Positions 27,738-35,740 of a stretch of 41,540 bases of DNA are shown here, one piece after another. A program made the translations under genes and the position numbers. The notes beneath the pieces are model-generated. The model was not told where the DNA came from and searched no databases. It saw nothing but the letters and a program-made list of their open reading frames with translations. Location of the stretch: contig VFZP01000004.1 of the NCBI GenBank assembly GCA_016871115.1, forward strand, positions 1-41,540, given 5' to 3'. The first letter of the stretch is position 1. Each line of letters begins with the position of its first letter. This DNA comes from Acidobacteriota bacterium. GTDB taxonomy: Bacteria > Acidobacteriota > Terriglobia > Bryobacterales > Bryobacteraceae.

Positions 27738-28253
27738 TTAAGGGAGGCAGCTTTCCGAGCCCGGCAAACAACCGGCGCTCTCCATGGGCAGCGTGGTGGA
27801 AAAATTCGGCAAGCTCACCGGCCCCAGACCAAAGTAGCTGAAAAAGGCCGTGAACTGGTAATTGTTGAGGCGCACGCTCACCACATCTGGCACGCACTCA
27901 CGCGAACATTCCGCACCGCCACAGGTAAACTCTTCGAGCGCTCCGGTTTCGGCGTTGCGTTGAAAATACGCTACGTCGATCTCGACAGCGCCGTCGCGGA
28001 ACTGATCCTGGTCGAACGTCTTCGGCACGTTCGCGCGCATATGCGTGCGAACATTCTCGCCGTTTTGATAGCAGTGCGTGGTGGCGTAGCGCGCGCCCTC
28101 GCGCGTAAACTCCACGGCCGAGTGCCACACCCACATCATCTGCGCCGCAAAGACGATCATGAACGTCAGCGGGAGAATGATGGCGCTGTAGACAAGCGCG
28201 TACTCGAAGGCCGCCTGACCGCGGCGCGCGCGCCTGCGATTACCCGCCACCAT
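27738..28253 (-). CDS. tadE: TadE-like minor pilin (Cys-rich)
   Basis: The protein has 171 residues. A short basic leader (RRRARRGQAAFEYALVYSA) precedes one hydrophobic helix (about 18-42), the TadE layout; the GQAAFEYA segment resembles the pilin cleavage and Glu+5 region. The large extracytoplasmic domain (VEFTREGARYATTH) carries six cysteines (HCYQNG, TCGGAECSRECVPD, GCLPGSESCLP), which suggests disulfides. It overlaps the upstream gene by 14 bp, as the ATG of this gene lies inside the last codons of the other. Minor pilins of this kind are needed for Flp fibre assembly. Confidence 0.85.
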   Translation of the reverse strand: MVAGNRRRARRGQAAFEYALVYSAIILPLTFMIVFAAQMMWVWHSAVEFTREGARYATTHCYQNGENVRTHMRANVPKTFDQDQFRDGAVEIDVAYFQRNAETGALEEFTCGGAECSRECVPDVVSVRLNNYQFTAFFSYFGLGPVSLPNFSTTLPMESAGCLPGSESCLP

Positions 28254-28737
28254 AAGGCACCCTCACTTGCGGACGCAGCGGAATGGGGTCGATATTCATG
28301 TACGGAATCGACAAGCGCATCGGGTAGCCGTCCGGAATCGACACCACCACAAAATCCGGCGGACGCCCGCCCGCTTCCACATCGCAGCCCGTTTGCGAAC
28401 ACTCACACACCGAAAGTTCGCCTGACGCCGGATCGTAGCGTTCAATCCGGACGTTGATCTGATCCGCCGCCAAGCCCTGCATAACCGGCTGGCCATCGGG
28501 GTTCCCGCCGTTCAGCGCAAACGTGATTGAGTCCTGCACCGTCCCGGTGTCCGAACAAAAGTAGGTGCCGAGCCCCGTGCCCACGAGCCGGGCAATCGAG
28601 TACATCATCTTGTGCAGCGAGTAGTAGGTATAGCTCACGCGAGCCAGCTCAATCATGCCCACCAGCAGCAGGACGAGGATGGGAATCCACATCGCTGCTT
28701 CGAGCAGGATCGCAGCACGCCGGCCGTTGCCTCTCAT
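28240..28737 (-). CDS. TadE/TadF-like minor pilin
   Basis: The protein has 165 residues. The leader RGNGRRAAILLEAAMW flows into a single hydrophobic helix (IPILVLLLVGMIELARV), with Glu in the expected position after the leader. The C-terminal domain has YDPASGELSVCECSQTGCD and a proline-rich end (DPIPLRPQVRVPYGGG). Both this and the next gene are TadE-like, so one probably fills the TadF role. The start overlaps the tadG stop by 4 bp (ATGA). Confidence 0.8.
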   Translation of the reverse strand: MRGNGRRAAILLEAAMWIPILVLLLVGMIELARVSYTYYSLHKMMYSIARLVGTGLGTYFCSDTGTVQDSITFALNGGNPDGQPVMQGLAADQINVRIERYDPASGELSVCECSQTGCDVEAGGRPPDFVVVSIPDGYPMRLSIPYMNIDPIPLRPQVRVPYGGG

Positions 28738-30041
28738 TGGTGCAGCACCACCTTGCCCGGACCCGCCGCAATCGAGCAGCCCGAAAAGCGCCCCTGCTTC
28801 ACCGGCGAGACGCTGCCAATGTAGAGCGCGTTAAAGCGGCCGTTGGTGTCGAGCGGCGCGATGTTGGTTTGATTCGCGCCGGGCTCGAGCAAAAACTGAC
28901 GGAAGCTCAGCACCGTGAGCGCGGCTGGATCGGTGATGGTTTCCACAATCACAATGGTCAGCACGCGGCGGCCGTTACCCGCATAGGCCGCATAGTCTTC
29001 CACATCCGCAACGTCGGTATCGACCGGGTACCCGGTAATGGCCGCGTCAATTTCCGGTACACTGTCGCATCCGGAGAACGTGCCGGTTTCAAAGCGCGAG
29101 GCAAGGCCGCACAAAAACGCCGTCACCTGCGCGGATACTCGTGCAGGGTTGCACTGCACCGGCGTCGCCGCGGTCCAAACCGATTCCACGGCATTCACGC
29201 TCACGCACGACAGCGCCTCGCTCGTCGTCCCCGGCAAACCACCTGCGCCGATGCGCAGCGCCTGCGTGGATTCGTCCGCAAATGCCGTCGCCTGATCGTT
29301 CACGCGATTGATCAGCAGATACGGCAACCGCTGCGTGGCGGGCGCAAGAGGCTGCGGATTCGGCACGCCAGTGCATTGCTGCCCCAACGTGTAGCGCGTC
29401 CCCGGCACGAGGCCAAAGTTCTCGGTGTCGGCCGCATCGGGCGCCGCAATCGCAATCGACTCAATCCCGCACGCCGTGCACAGCGGCGCGGAAACTCCGG
29501 CAGCGGCCTGCACGCGAATCGGTGTAGTGCCCTGTTGGCCCTGCGCGAGAAATCGCCAGAAAATCAGAGGCGCCTCGGCCGTCACACTGACGCGCACGTG
29601 CCGCAGGGGCGATGTGCCCGTAGCTGCCGTGCCTCCCGTATCGCTGCCGATTGCGCCCTCCGCCGTTTCGAAATACTCCGGCTCTTCCACCACCGAACCG
29701 CTGTTTCCGGCCGAGCCGCCCACGGCGATGCCACCGAAATCCCAGCGCAACTGGAATCCGCCAGCAGAAGCCCGAGCCGTCTGCGCCGCCGTCGACGCCG
29801 AGCCTTGCGCCGCGTCGGTTCCATTTAGCTGCGAGGCCGCGGCGAGCGCGATCGCGTTGGCGCCGCTCTTCAATTCAGCGCGGATCATGTAGAGCCGCCC
29901 CAGATCAACCGCAAAGCCCATGAAGCCGAACAGCACAGCCGTCAACAGCACCAACATCTGAACGGATGTGGCGCCGGACTGCCGCGAGTGAACGCGCAGG
30001 ATGGTCGTCGAATTAGTTCTTCGGCGGCTCTTGATGCCCAC
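28734..30041 (-). CDS. tadG: TadG-like pseudopilin/pilus-assembly protein
   Basis: The N-terminal part SRQSGATSVQMLVLLTAVLF continues into GFAVDLGRLYMIRAELKSGANAIALAAASQLNG, the TadG/TadE_N signature with one membrane helix. A long extracytoplasmic region follows (about 350 residues) with many cysteines in pairs (CTACG, GCDS, QCNP) and no strong similarity to the von Willebrand-like domain of some TadG proteins. The start is uncertain. A GTG at 30041 overlaps cpaC by 29 bp and is used here; an ATG at 29957 would remove the short leader. It probably shares the coupled translation seen across the operon. Confidence 0.75.
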   Translation of the reverse strand: MGIKSRRRTNSTTILRVHSRQSGATSVQMLVLLTAVLFGFMGFAVDLGRLYMIRAELKSGANAIALAAASQLNGTDAAQGSASTAAQTARASAGGFQLRWDFGGIAVGGSAGNSGSVVEEPEYFETAEGAIGSDTGGTAATGTSPLRHVRVSVTAEAPLIFWRFLAQGQQGTTPIRVQAAAGVSAPLCTACGIESIAIAAPDAADTENFGLVPGTRYTLGQQCTGVPNPQPLAPATQRLPYLLINRVNDQATAFADESTQALRIGAGGLPGTTSEALSCVSVNAVESVWTAATPVQCNPARVSAQVTAFLCGLASRFETGTFSGCDSVPEIDAAITGYPVDTDVADVEDYAAYAGNGRRVLTIVIVETITDPAALTVLSFRQFLLEPGANQTNIAPLDTNGRFNALYIGSVSPVKQGRFSGCSIAAGPGKVVLHQ

Positions 30042-31434
30042 GGGGTCCCACGAACTCCGGTTGCTTTTTCGGTTCTTTCCTATCCTTGCTCTTTTTCTTC
30101 GAAGCCGCGTTCTCTTCGGCCACGGTGGGCAGGAAGGTCTCAATGGTATCCGGCAGCTTCACGTTCTCGCCAACCGGTGCCGGCTTGACGAAACGCGGCG
30201 TTACCACCACCAGCAACTCATCGGTCGATTTGCGCGTCGCACGGCTCCGGAACAGATTGCCGATGATCGGGATATCGCCCAGGCCGCGAATCTTGGTGAG
30301 CGTCTGCAGCACGCGGTTGTCGATCAAGCCCGCGATGGCAAAACTCTCGCCGTCCTTCAGAATCACTTCCGTCTCCGCCTTGCGCGCGGCGATGGCGGGA
30401 ATCAAGAACCCTTGCAGCGTGACGGCGTTGGTGTAGTCGAGCGAGGTCACCGCCGGAGCCACCTTCAAATGAATCCCGCCCGTGTGCGTCACCGACGGCC
30501 TGAAATCGAGTTGGATCCCGAACCGCTTGAACTGCACCGTCACCACGGGCGCGGTGGCGCCGCCGGTAGTCGTAGCCTGAATGGTCGGGAACGGAAACTC
30601 ACCGCCGGCCAGGAAATTCGCTTCCTTGCCTTCCAGTGTGATCAGGTTCGGCTCCGCCAAAATCTGCAACAGGTTGCGGCTCTGCAGCGCTTTGATCGTT
30701 GCGCCGATGTTCAGATCCGGGCGAAACACAAACAGGTTCAGCAGGTCGGCAAAGTTGATGGACGTGTTCGAAAACGCCTGGTCCTGAAACTGCAGCTGGC
30801 TAAACCGCGGCGGCTGAAACTGCTGCGTGCTCACGCCGCCCAACGTCTTCTCGTTGCGGCTGAAATAGTTGAACCCGAGTTCAGAAAGCCCCACCCGATC
30901 GACGCTGGCAAACCGCACCTGCAACAGAATCTGCCTCGGCTCCGGCGCAGGCGGCACTTCAAGCAGATTCAGCACCTTCTTTGCGTGCGTAGCGGCGAGT
31001 GCCTCGGCCTGCTTGGACTGCTGCTCATCGCGCGCCTTGCCGGTGAGCACAATCGTCTCGGTGTTGCCAGTCACGATAATCTGCGAGTCCGGCAATTGCG
31101 AGGAGATGGACTTCAACACGCCGTCAAAATCGCTCCGGTCAGCCAGCACATTCACTTCGTACCGGTGTGGCATCGCGGCGGCCGCCTCCCACACTACGAT
31201 GGTGCTGCGTCCGGTGGACTTGGCATTCATCATGAGTTCGCGCGGACTCAACACCACCGCGTCCGCAATCTTGGGCTCTGAAACCGCCACCCGCGCAATA
31301 TCGCCCGGAAACTGGATCAATTCGCCGCGGCCCAGCACAAGCGTCACATCTTTCGGCGGCGCAGTCTGCGCCCACACTGCCGAGGCGAGTAATGCGCCGG
31401 TCCAGCGTCGCGCCTGCATTCTCCGAAGGCTCAT
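30013..31434 (-). CDS. cpaC: Tad pilus outer-membrane secretin CpaC/RcpA
   Basis: The protein has 473 residues. A signal peptide (WTGALLASAVWA) is followed by a pilus-formation N-terminal domain (about 28-100: LVLGRGELIQFPGDIARVAV, MNAKSTGRSTIVVWE) and a BON-like region (VTGNTETIVLTGKA). The secretin pore domain is at about 240-425 (EPNLITLEGKEANFLAGGEFPFP, VILKDGESFAIAGLID, IPIIGNLFRSRATRKSTDELLVVVTPR). The tail from about 440 is rich in Lys, Glu and Pro, typical of a cell-wall or peptidoglycan-facing end. It forms the outer-membrane channel through which the Flp fibre leaves, so the organism has an outer membrane. Overlaps cpaB by 4 bp. Confidence 0.92.
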   Translation of the reverse strand: MSLRRMQARRWTGALLASAVWAQTAPPKDVTLVLGRGELIQFPGDIARVAVSEPKIADAVVLSPRELMMNAKSTGRSTIVVWEAAAAMPHRYEVNVLADRSDFDGVLKSISSQLPDSQIIVTGNTETIVLTGKARDEQQSKQAEALAATHAKKVLNLLEVPPAPEPRQILLQVRFASVDRVGLSELGFNYFSRNEKTLGGVSTQQFQPPRFSQLQFQDQAFSNTSINFADLLNLFVFRPDLNIGATIKALQSRNLLQILAEPNLITLEGKEANFLAGGEFPFPTIQATTTGGATAPVVTVQFKRFGIQLDFRPSVTHTGGIHLKVAPAVTSLDYTNAVTLQGFLIPAIAARKAETEVILKDGESFAIAGLIDNRVLQTLTKIRGLGDIPIIGNLFRSRATRKSTDELLVVVTPRFVKPAPVGENVKLPDTIETFLPTVAEENAASKKKSKDRKEPKKQPEFVGPRGHQEPPKN

Positions 31435-32375
31435 TGAAACATTTCCTGCACGTGCTTGTCGCCGCGAAATACGTCCACCACCACCCGCGGCTTGGGCGGT
31501 TCTTTCTTCTCCGGCGCCGGCTTGGCAGCCGCGGCCAACTTCGCCGCGTTCTCGTCGCCAATCAGTTGCGCCCAGGCTTTCGGATCGCGCACGGCGCCCG
31601 GCACGGGCCGCCCTGCTCCGCGCCGCCCTTGCATGGTGCGCTCCAGCAGCAGCGGGTCAATCTCTTCCATCAACGCCGGTGAAACCTGACTGCGTGTGCC
31701 GCTGTCGATCGGGTTCCGCAGCGACAAGCTGATCTTGCCCTGATTGCGCGCCAGTTCCAGCTTCTGCGCCTGATCCGCCGTCACCAGCAGCGTGGCCGTG
31801 CGGTTCTGGTTGCTGGAACCCGCCGTTTTGTTTGTCGTACCAGGCGCGGGCGCCGGGTCTACCACCGTCTTCAGGCCGATCGACAGCACTTCGACGTTCT
31901 CAAGCACCGTCACCGTCATCGCTTCGACAGCATTGCCGGTGCGTGTGAACAGCACATCCACATGCGCGCGCGGTTGAATCAACCCAGAGGCGCCGGAGGC
32001 ATCGGTAAACGGCACCGACATCGCACGCATGCCCTGAGGAATCGTGGCGGCGATGCCCTCAGCGCCGGTCGTCGCGGTGACGCGCGAATTCGAAACCGGC
32101 TCGCCAACGCTCACCGGATACAACACGGCGCGGCCCAGCAGTTCGTTCATCGAAAGCACAGCGCCTCGCGGCACGTCTTTCTCGGCCACGGTAATCAGCT
32201 TGAGTTTGTCTTTATCGATCTTCTCGCCGGCGGCGAGATCGCGCGCGGCGGCCACCACCTTCACGGTCTTGTCCTGCTTGGGCGCAGCCGTGCGCGAGTA
32301 GAGAAACCACGTCAACAGCGCCGCCGAAATCCATGCTGCACCAAAGGTCGTCAGTAGCCGTTGGCGATCCATCAA
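31431..32375 (-). CDS. cpaB: Pilus assembly protein CpaB/RcpC
   Basis: The protein has 314 residues. One N-terminal helix (about 8-27, LTTFGAAWISAALLTWFLY) is followed by a SAF-like domain (VKVVAAARDLAAGEKIDKDKL, DVPRGAVLSMNELLGRAVLY) and the RcpC domain (IPQGMRAMSVPFTDASG, GLIQPRAHVDVLFT, TATLLVTADQAQKLELARNQGKISLSLRN). It links secretin and inner-membrane parts. The tail has alanine/lysine/proline stretches (LAAAAKPAPEKKEPPKPR). Starts 7 bp after the GT-C-like gene and overlaps cpaC by 4 bp. Confidence 0.9.
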   Translation of the reverse strand: MMDRQRLLTTFGAAWISAALLTWFLYSRTAAPKQDKTVKVVAAARDLAAGEKIDKDKLKLITVAEKDVPRGAVLSMNELLGRAVLYPVSVGEPVSNSRVTATTGAEGIAATIPQGMRAMSVPFTDASGASGLIQPRAHVDVLFTRTGNAVEAMTVTVLENVEVLSIGLKTVVDPAPAPGTTNKTAGSSNQNRTATLLVTADQAQKLELARNQGKISLSLRNPIDSGTRSQVSPALMEEIDPLLLERTMQGRRGAGRPVPGAVRDPKAWAQLIGDENAAKLAAAAKPAPEKKEPPKPRVVVDVFRGDKHVQEMFQ

Positions 32376-32382
32376 GATATCC

Positions 32383-33945
32383 TCACTTTAAGCCCGCTTC
32401 GTTCCGATTAGTTCCGCTGGGGGCGGCCAAAAGTACCGCAGTGCTGTCTCGATACATTTCCCGCCATCCCATCCGCGGCAACAAGGCCAGCAGCGAATAG
32501 TTCGGCGGCAGCAAAGCGTGGGTGAATCCGAAGCGTTCTATATGGCGCTCCGCCCCAGGCCGGGCTTGAACCAACTCCGTATAGTGTCGCATGAAAGCCA
32601 AGCCGTAGTAATCGCTCCGCCCGTCGAAGAACACCTTGTGCTGGCCAGCGAAGCGGTAGATGAGGTAGCCACCGAATTTATCGGGTGCAAGAATCCGCGC
32701 ATCGGAAGGAAGCTCCGCCACGGTGCGCGCAGCCGCGGCGACAGGAAACTCCTCCGGCGGAAAGCCCGTGCGCGCGGCCAAAGCCGGCATGTGCAGCAAA
32801 CCCCAGGCGCCGAGCGCTAGCACCGGCGCCCACGCCAAACCCGAGAAACCCGCGTCCATCAGCCGCAAGTTGCCCGAGTAGCGCATCCCTTTGTGCAGCC
32901 GCTTCGCCAAGGCCGGCCGCAACCCCGAACCGTCTCGCAGCGCCGTCGCGATCGCTCCACCCGCCAGCGGGAGCAGCAGCGCCAGCAGAGGCAACGCACG
33001 CGCGGAGCGCAACGCCATCGCCATCACGCCTGCCAGCAGCAGAAAGTGCGCCACATTCCGTTGCCCCAGCGCCAACACCGCACCCACACCCGCCAGCGCG
33101 ACGGTCATGAGAATCTGCAGCGCGCCTTCGGAGTGAAAGTTGAAGGTTTGAAATTCGCCGATCTGCTTCAGCAACTCCGAGTTCACCAGATACTGCGCCA
33201 CATGCTGGTGTAAATTCCAACCATACGGGTTCACCAGCGTGCCGGCCGCCGCACCGCCAGCCACAGCCAAGTACCCAATCGCGCGCGCATGTTCCGGGGG
33301 AGCCTTCAGCGGCCACAGCACCGGACGCAGGATATGCGCCGATGCATACGCAGCGGCCATCACCGGCAGTAGAAAGAAACTCGCATGGAGATTGGCCCAC
33401 AAGGCGCCCATCACACCACCACGCACCCCCTCACGCCACCCAGCCCCGCTTGGCAGGCGATCGAGCCAAAGCAACGATACAAGCAGCATCACCCAGCCGA
33501 CCACATGCGGGCGGGCCAGCCAATGCAGGTTCACCGTAGAGAGCATCGGCGACGCCATCAGGCAGGCCAAAAGGAAATCGCCGCCTGCCACCCAGTGCAG
33601 CCGGAACCACAACCAGGTGCAAGCGGCGATGAGAATCAGATAGAGCCAAGCCACGCCGGCAAGTCCATCGGAGCGATGCAGCCAGCCCATCAGCACGTCC
33701 GCGCCCCACTCCCAGGCAAACCACGTTTCACCCGGTTTCGACCATGAGTAGGGATCAACGCGCGGCAGACTTCCGGTGGCCAGAATGGACTCCCCGGTGC
33801 GTATATGCCAGCCAGTGTCTGAATCGCGAAACAGCCGCTGGCCGCCGTCGTAAAGGAACAGCGCCCAGAAAAGCGTAAGCGCTGAGCCCGAGAGCGCAAG
33901 GTCGGGCACGGCTATTTTCATCAGGCGTGGAGACACAAAGATCAC
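32383..33945 (-). CDS. Multipass membrane protein, GT-C glycosyltransferase-like, inside tad operon
   Basis: About 520 residues with roughly ten hydrophobic helices. The first outside loop has RDSDTGWHIRTGESILATG followed by DPYSWSKPGETWFAWEWG, a pattern seen in polytopic acidobacterial proteins related to protein-mannosyltransferase-type (GT-C) enzymes, where acidic residues in this loop are catalytic. A soluble C-terminal part has PSDARILAPDKFGGYLIY and FFDGRSDYYG. It lies between the Flp pilin and cpaB, the place where many tad clusters have the prepilin peptidase, so the product may decorate the pilin with sugar. That is inference. A GTG at 33945 is used as start; an ATG at 33921 (MKIAVPDLALSGS) is also possible. 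No ribosome-binding site decides the matter. Confidence 0.65.
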   Translation of the reverse strand: MIFVSPRLMKIAVPDLALSGSALTLFWALFLYDGGQRLFRDSDTGWHIRTGESILATGSLPRVDPYSWSKPGETWFAWEWGADVLMGWLHRSDGLAGVAWLYLILIAACTWLWFRLHWVAGGDFLLACLMASPMLSTVNLHWLARPHVVGWVMLLVSLLWLDRLPSGAGWREGVRGGVMGALWANLHASFFLLPVMAAAYASAHILRPVLWPLKAPPEHARAIGYLAVAGGAAAGTLVNPYGWNLHQHVAQYLVNSELLKQIGEFQTFNFHSEGALQILMTVALAGVGAVLALGQRNVAHFLLLAGVMAMALRSARALPLLALLLPLAGGAIATALRDGSGLRPALAKRLHKGMRYSGNLRLMDAGFSGLAWAPVLALGAWGLLHMPALAARTGFPPEEFPVAAAARTVAELPSDARILAPDKFGGYLIYRFAGQHKVFFDGRSDYYGLAFMRHYTELVQARPGAERHIERFGFTHALLPPNYSLLALLPRMGWREMYRDSTAVLLAAPSGTNRNEAGLK

Positions 33946-33991
33946 GGCGGCTCTGGACGTCTAGACGACCGGAAGAGCCTGCACGGTTACG

Positions 33992-34195
33992 CTACTGGCC
34001 GGAAGCGCCGATACTGGCCAGGCCCTGCGTGATGCTCGAGTACAGGCTCACAACGGCGGCCGACAACTGGTTCACGGTTACAATCAGCGCAAGACCGACG
34101 GCGGCCACAATCAAGGCGTACTCCACCAGATCCTGTCCCTGCTCGTCGCGCCAAAGGCGGCTGAAGAATTTCTGCATCTTCTTCGTCATCGTCAT
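33992..34195 (-). CDS. flp: Flp-type major pilin
   Basis: The protein has 67 residues. Leader MTMTKKMQKFFSRLWRDEQG, then QDLVEYALIVAAVGLALIV: cleavage is expected after Gly20, leaving Gln1 and the hallmark Glu5-Tyr6 pair of Flp pilins. A single hydrophobic helix and a short tail (SSITQGLASIGASGQ) complete the subunit, giving a mature length of about 47. The ATG overlaps the TGA of the TPR gene (ATGA), and GGGAG lies just upstream; a second ATG two codons on is also possible. It is the fibre subunit of the pilus made by the downstream genes. Confidence 0.92.
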   Translation of the reverse strand: MTMTKKMQKFFSRLWRDEQGQDLVEYALIVAAVGLALIVTVNQLSAAVVSLYSSITQGLASIGASGQ

Positions 34196-35265
34196 TCACT
34201 CCCGTTCAGTTGCGTTGCTTTTCGCGTCTCGGCTTTCTTTTCCCGCGCCGCGGGCTGCTCCGGACGCCGAGTCTCCGAAGTCTTGAAAACGCGGGCCATC
34301 TCGCGGCCCACCTTGTGCCAGGGATTTTCACCAACCGTACCGGAGGCGGCGCGTGGTGTGATCACTCCCACCGGCCTACCGTCCAAGTCAGAAACCATTT
34401 TCAGGTTGGCGAGCGCGGCCGGATGCGCCGGATCGTACCCCAGCGCCAGGCTCAGTTCCCGCCTCGCATCTTTGAAACTTCCCCGTTCGATCAGCAGCGC
34501 CGCGAGATTGCTGTGCGCCGTGGCCTCGCTCGCATTCTTATCAGCGAGTAATGATAGCGCTGCCTGCGGGTCTGTTACACCCAACTCGGCAGCCAAATTG
34601 TTCCGCGCCACTCTATTGGCCGGATCGCGATCGAGGGCCGCCCGAAACTCGCGCACGGCATCCTCGCCGCGCTCTTGCAGAGCCAGGTTTTGTCCCAGAT
34701 TGTTGTGCAGATAGCTTGCGTCCGGCGAACGGTCGAGCGCCGCCCGATGGTGGCGTTCAGCCGTCAGGTGGTGATTGAGCGAGTCCCGGAGAATGCCGGC
34801 CCAGGAGTGGGCCTCGGCCGGCGCCTCCGGATAGGCGGATAGATAGCCCTCCAAACCAGAGGCTGCCTCCGCCGATCGGCCGGCCCGGTGCAGGGATCGG
34901 GCCAAGTTGAGTTGCGCAGCGGACTCTCCCGGAAAGCGTTCAGCCGCCAGCCGGTAGTGTTCTTGAGCGAGTTCAGGCAATCCGAGCGCGTCATAGCGCG
35001 CCCCCAGGCGCAACCGGATCTCCAGATTCTGCGGCCGCGCGGCCAGTTGGTTTCGCAATTGCCGCGCTTCGTAGTCGCCCTCGCCGGCGTCCACAGCGTT
35101 GCGCACTTCGCTTGCGTCGCGCACCTGCCGGTCCATGGCACTCTGGACCTGAGTATTGCGGGCAGCGACAACGGCTGGAGGCGTCGCCACCTTCGCCCGG
35201 CTCACCGAAGTGGAACATCCGGTCAGTCCTACCACCGCCACCGTCGAAGCCAGTACCTTTTTCAT
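34192..35265 (-). CDS. TPR lipoprotein, TadD-like
   Basis: The ATG at 35265 is chosen because it overlaps the DUF192 stop by 4 bp and opens with a lipoprotein signal, MKKVLASTVAVVGLTGC (lipobox LTGC). The product has 357 residues. About seven tetratricopeptide repeats run from about 85 to 300 (for example GLPELAQEHYRLAAERFPGE, LHNNLGQNLALQERGEDAV, AHSNLAALLIERGSFKDAR). The C-terminal tail is basic and charged. TadD lipoproteins support the secretin or pilus assembly. The ribosome-level coupling DUF192-tadD-flp argues for one transcript. Confidence 0.8.
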   Translation of the reverse strand: MKKVLASTVAVVGLTGCSTSVSRAKVATPPAVVAARNTQVQSAMDRQVRDASEVRNAVDAGEGDYEARQLRNQLAARPQNLEIRLRLGARYDALGLPELAQEHYRLAAERFPGESAAQLNLARSLHRAGRSAEAASGLEGYLSAYPEAPAEAHSWAGILRDSLNHHLTAERHHRAALDRSPDASYLHNNLGQNLALQERGEDAVREFRAALDRDPANRVARNNLAAELGVTDPQAALSLLADKNASEATAHSNLAALLIERGSFKDARRELSLALGYDPAHPAALANLKMVSDLDGRPVGVITPRAASGTVGENPWHKVGREMARVFKTSETRRPEQPAAREKKAETRKATQLNGSE

Positions 35266-35657
35266 TCGCGCACAAACTCCAGTTGATCGCCGACCGCAGT
35301 CCCGGTGGACGCAATCACGCCCACCGGCACTTCCACCACCGAGTTCGCGCGCAGGCACAGGGAAATGCGGTTCTTCACCATATTCGGGCGAAGCTTCACT
35401 ACCACTCCCTTGCGATTGACAAAGATCACATCAATCGCAAACCTCATGAACAACGTGTGCACTCCCTCGCTCGGCTTGATCCACAATCCCTCGCCCGCCT
35501 CCAGGCTGGTATGTTTCAACAATCCCGTGCGGCGCTTTCCGCTGGTGTCGGCCGGCATCGCATTGTCCGCCAGCACGGTGCCTTTCGTCAAGTTCCGGAT
35601 CAGCAGGCTGTCTCCCCCAACTTCTGCGAGTTCCGCTTCCCAGCCCACCGTCTTCAA
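35262..35657 (-). CDS. DUF192 family protein
   Basis: The TTG start at 35657 gives 131 residues. Core motifs of DUF192 are present: RRTGLLKHTSLEAGEGLWI, the conserved HTLFMRFAIDVIFVNRKGVVVK, and VPVGVIAST near the end. The usual N-terminal export signal of the family is absent here, unlike many members that are lipoprotein-like. Function is not established. It heads the pilus operon, sharing 4 bp with the TPR gene, so its transcription probably sets pilus expression. The 83-bp gap on its other side also serves the divergent propeller gene. Confidence 0.82.
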   Translation of the reverse strand: MKTVGWEAELAEVGGDSLLIRNLTKGTVLADNAMPADTSGKRRTGLLKHTSLEAGEGLWIKPSEGVHTLFMRFAIDVIFVNRKGVVVKLRPNMVKNRISLCLRANSVVEVPVGVIASTGTAVGDQLEFVRE

Positions 35658-35730
35658 TTCGAAAACCCGCCCAAACTAATGAAGTTGCGGACTGCGCGGC
35701 GAAACTTCTGTCGTTCTAAAGGGTTTAGGG

Positions 35731-35736
35731 TATCGT
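35731..35736 (+). promoter_or_regulatory. Possible -10 box of a leaderless transcript
   Basis: TATCGT at 35731-35736 is only 4 bases before the ATG at 35741, and there is no ribosome-binding site. If real, the mRNA would begin at or near the start codon. The -35 region is not clear. Confidence 0.25.
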
Positions 35737-35740
35737 AATA

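Noticed and set aside
28527-31281. Long plus-strand frames opposite tadG and cpaC
   Set aside because: Composition typical of antisense frames in GC-rich DNA; the minus-strand genes have clear Tad motifs and coupled overlaps.
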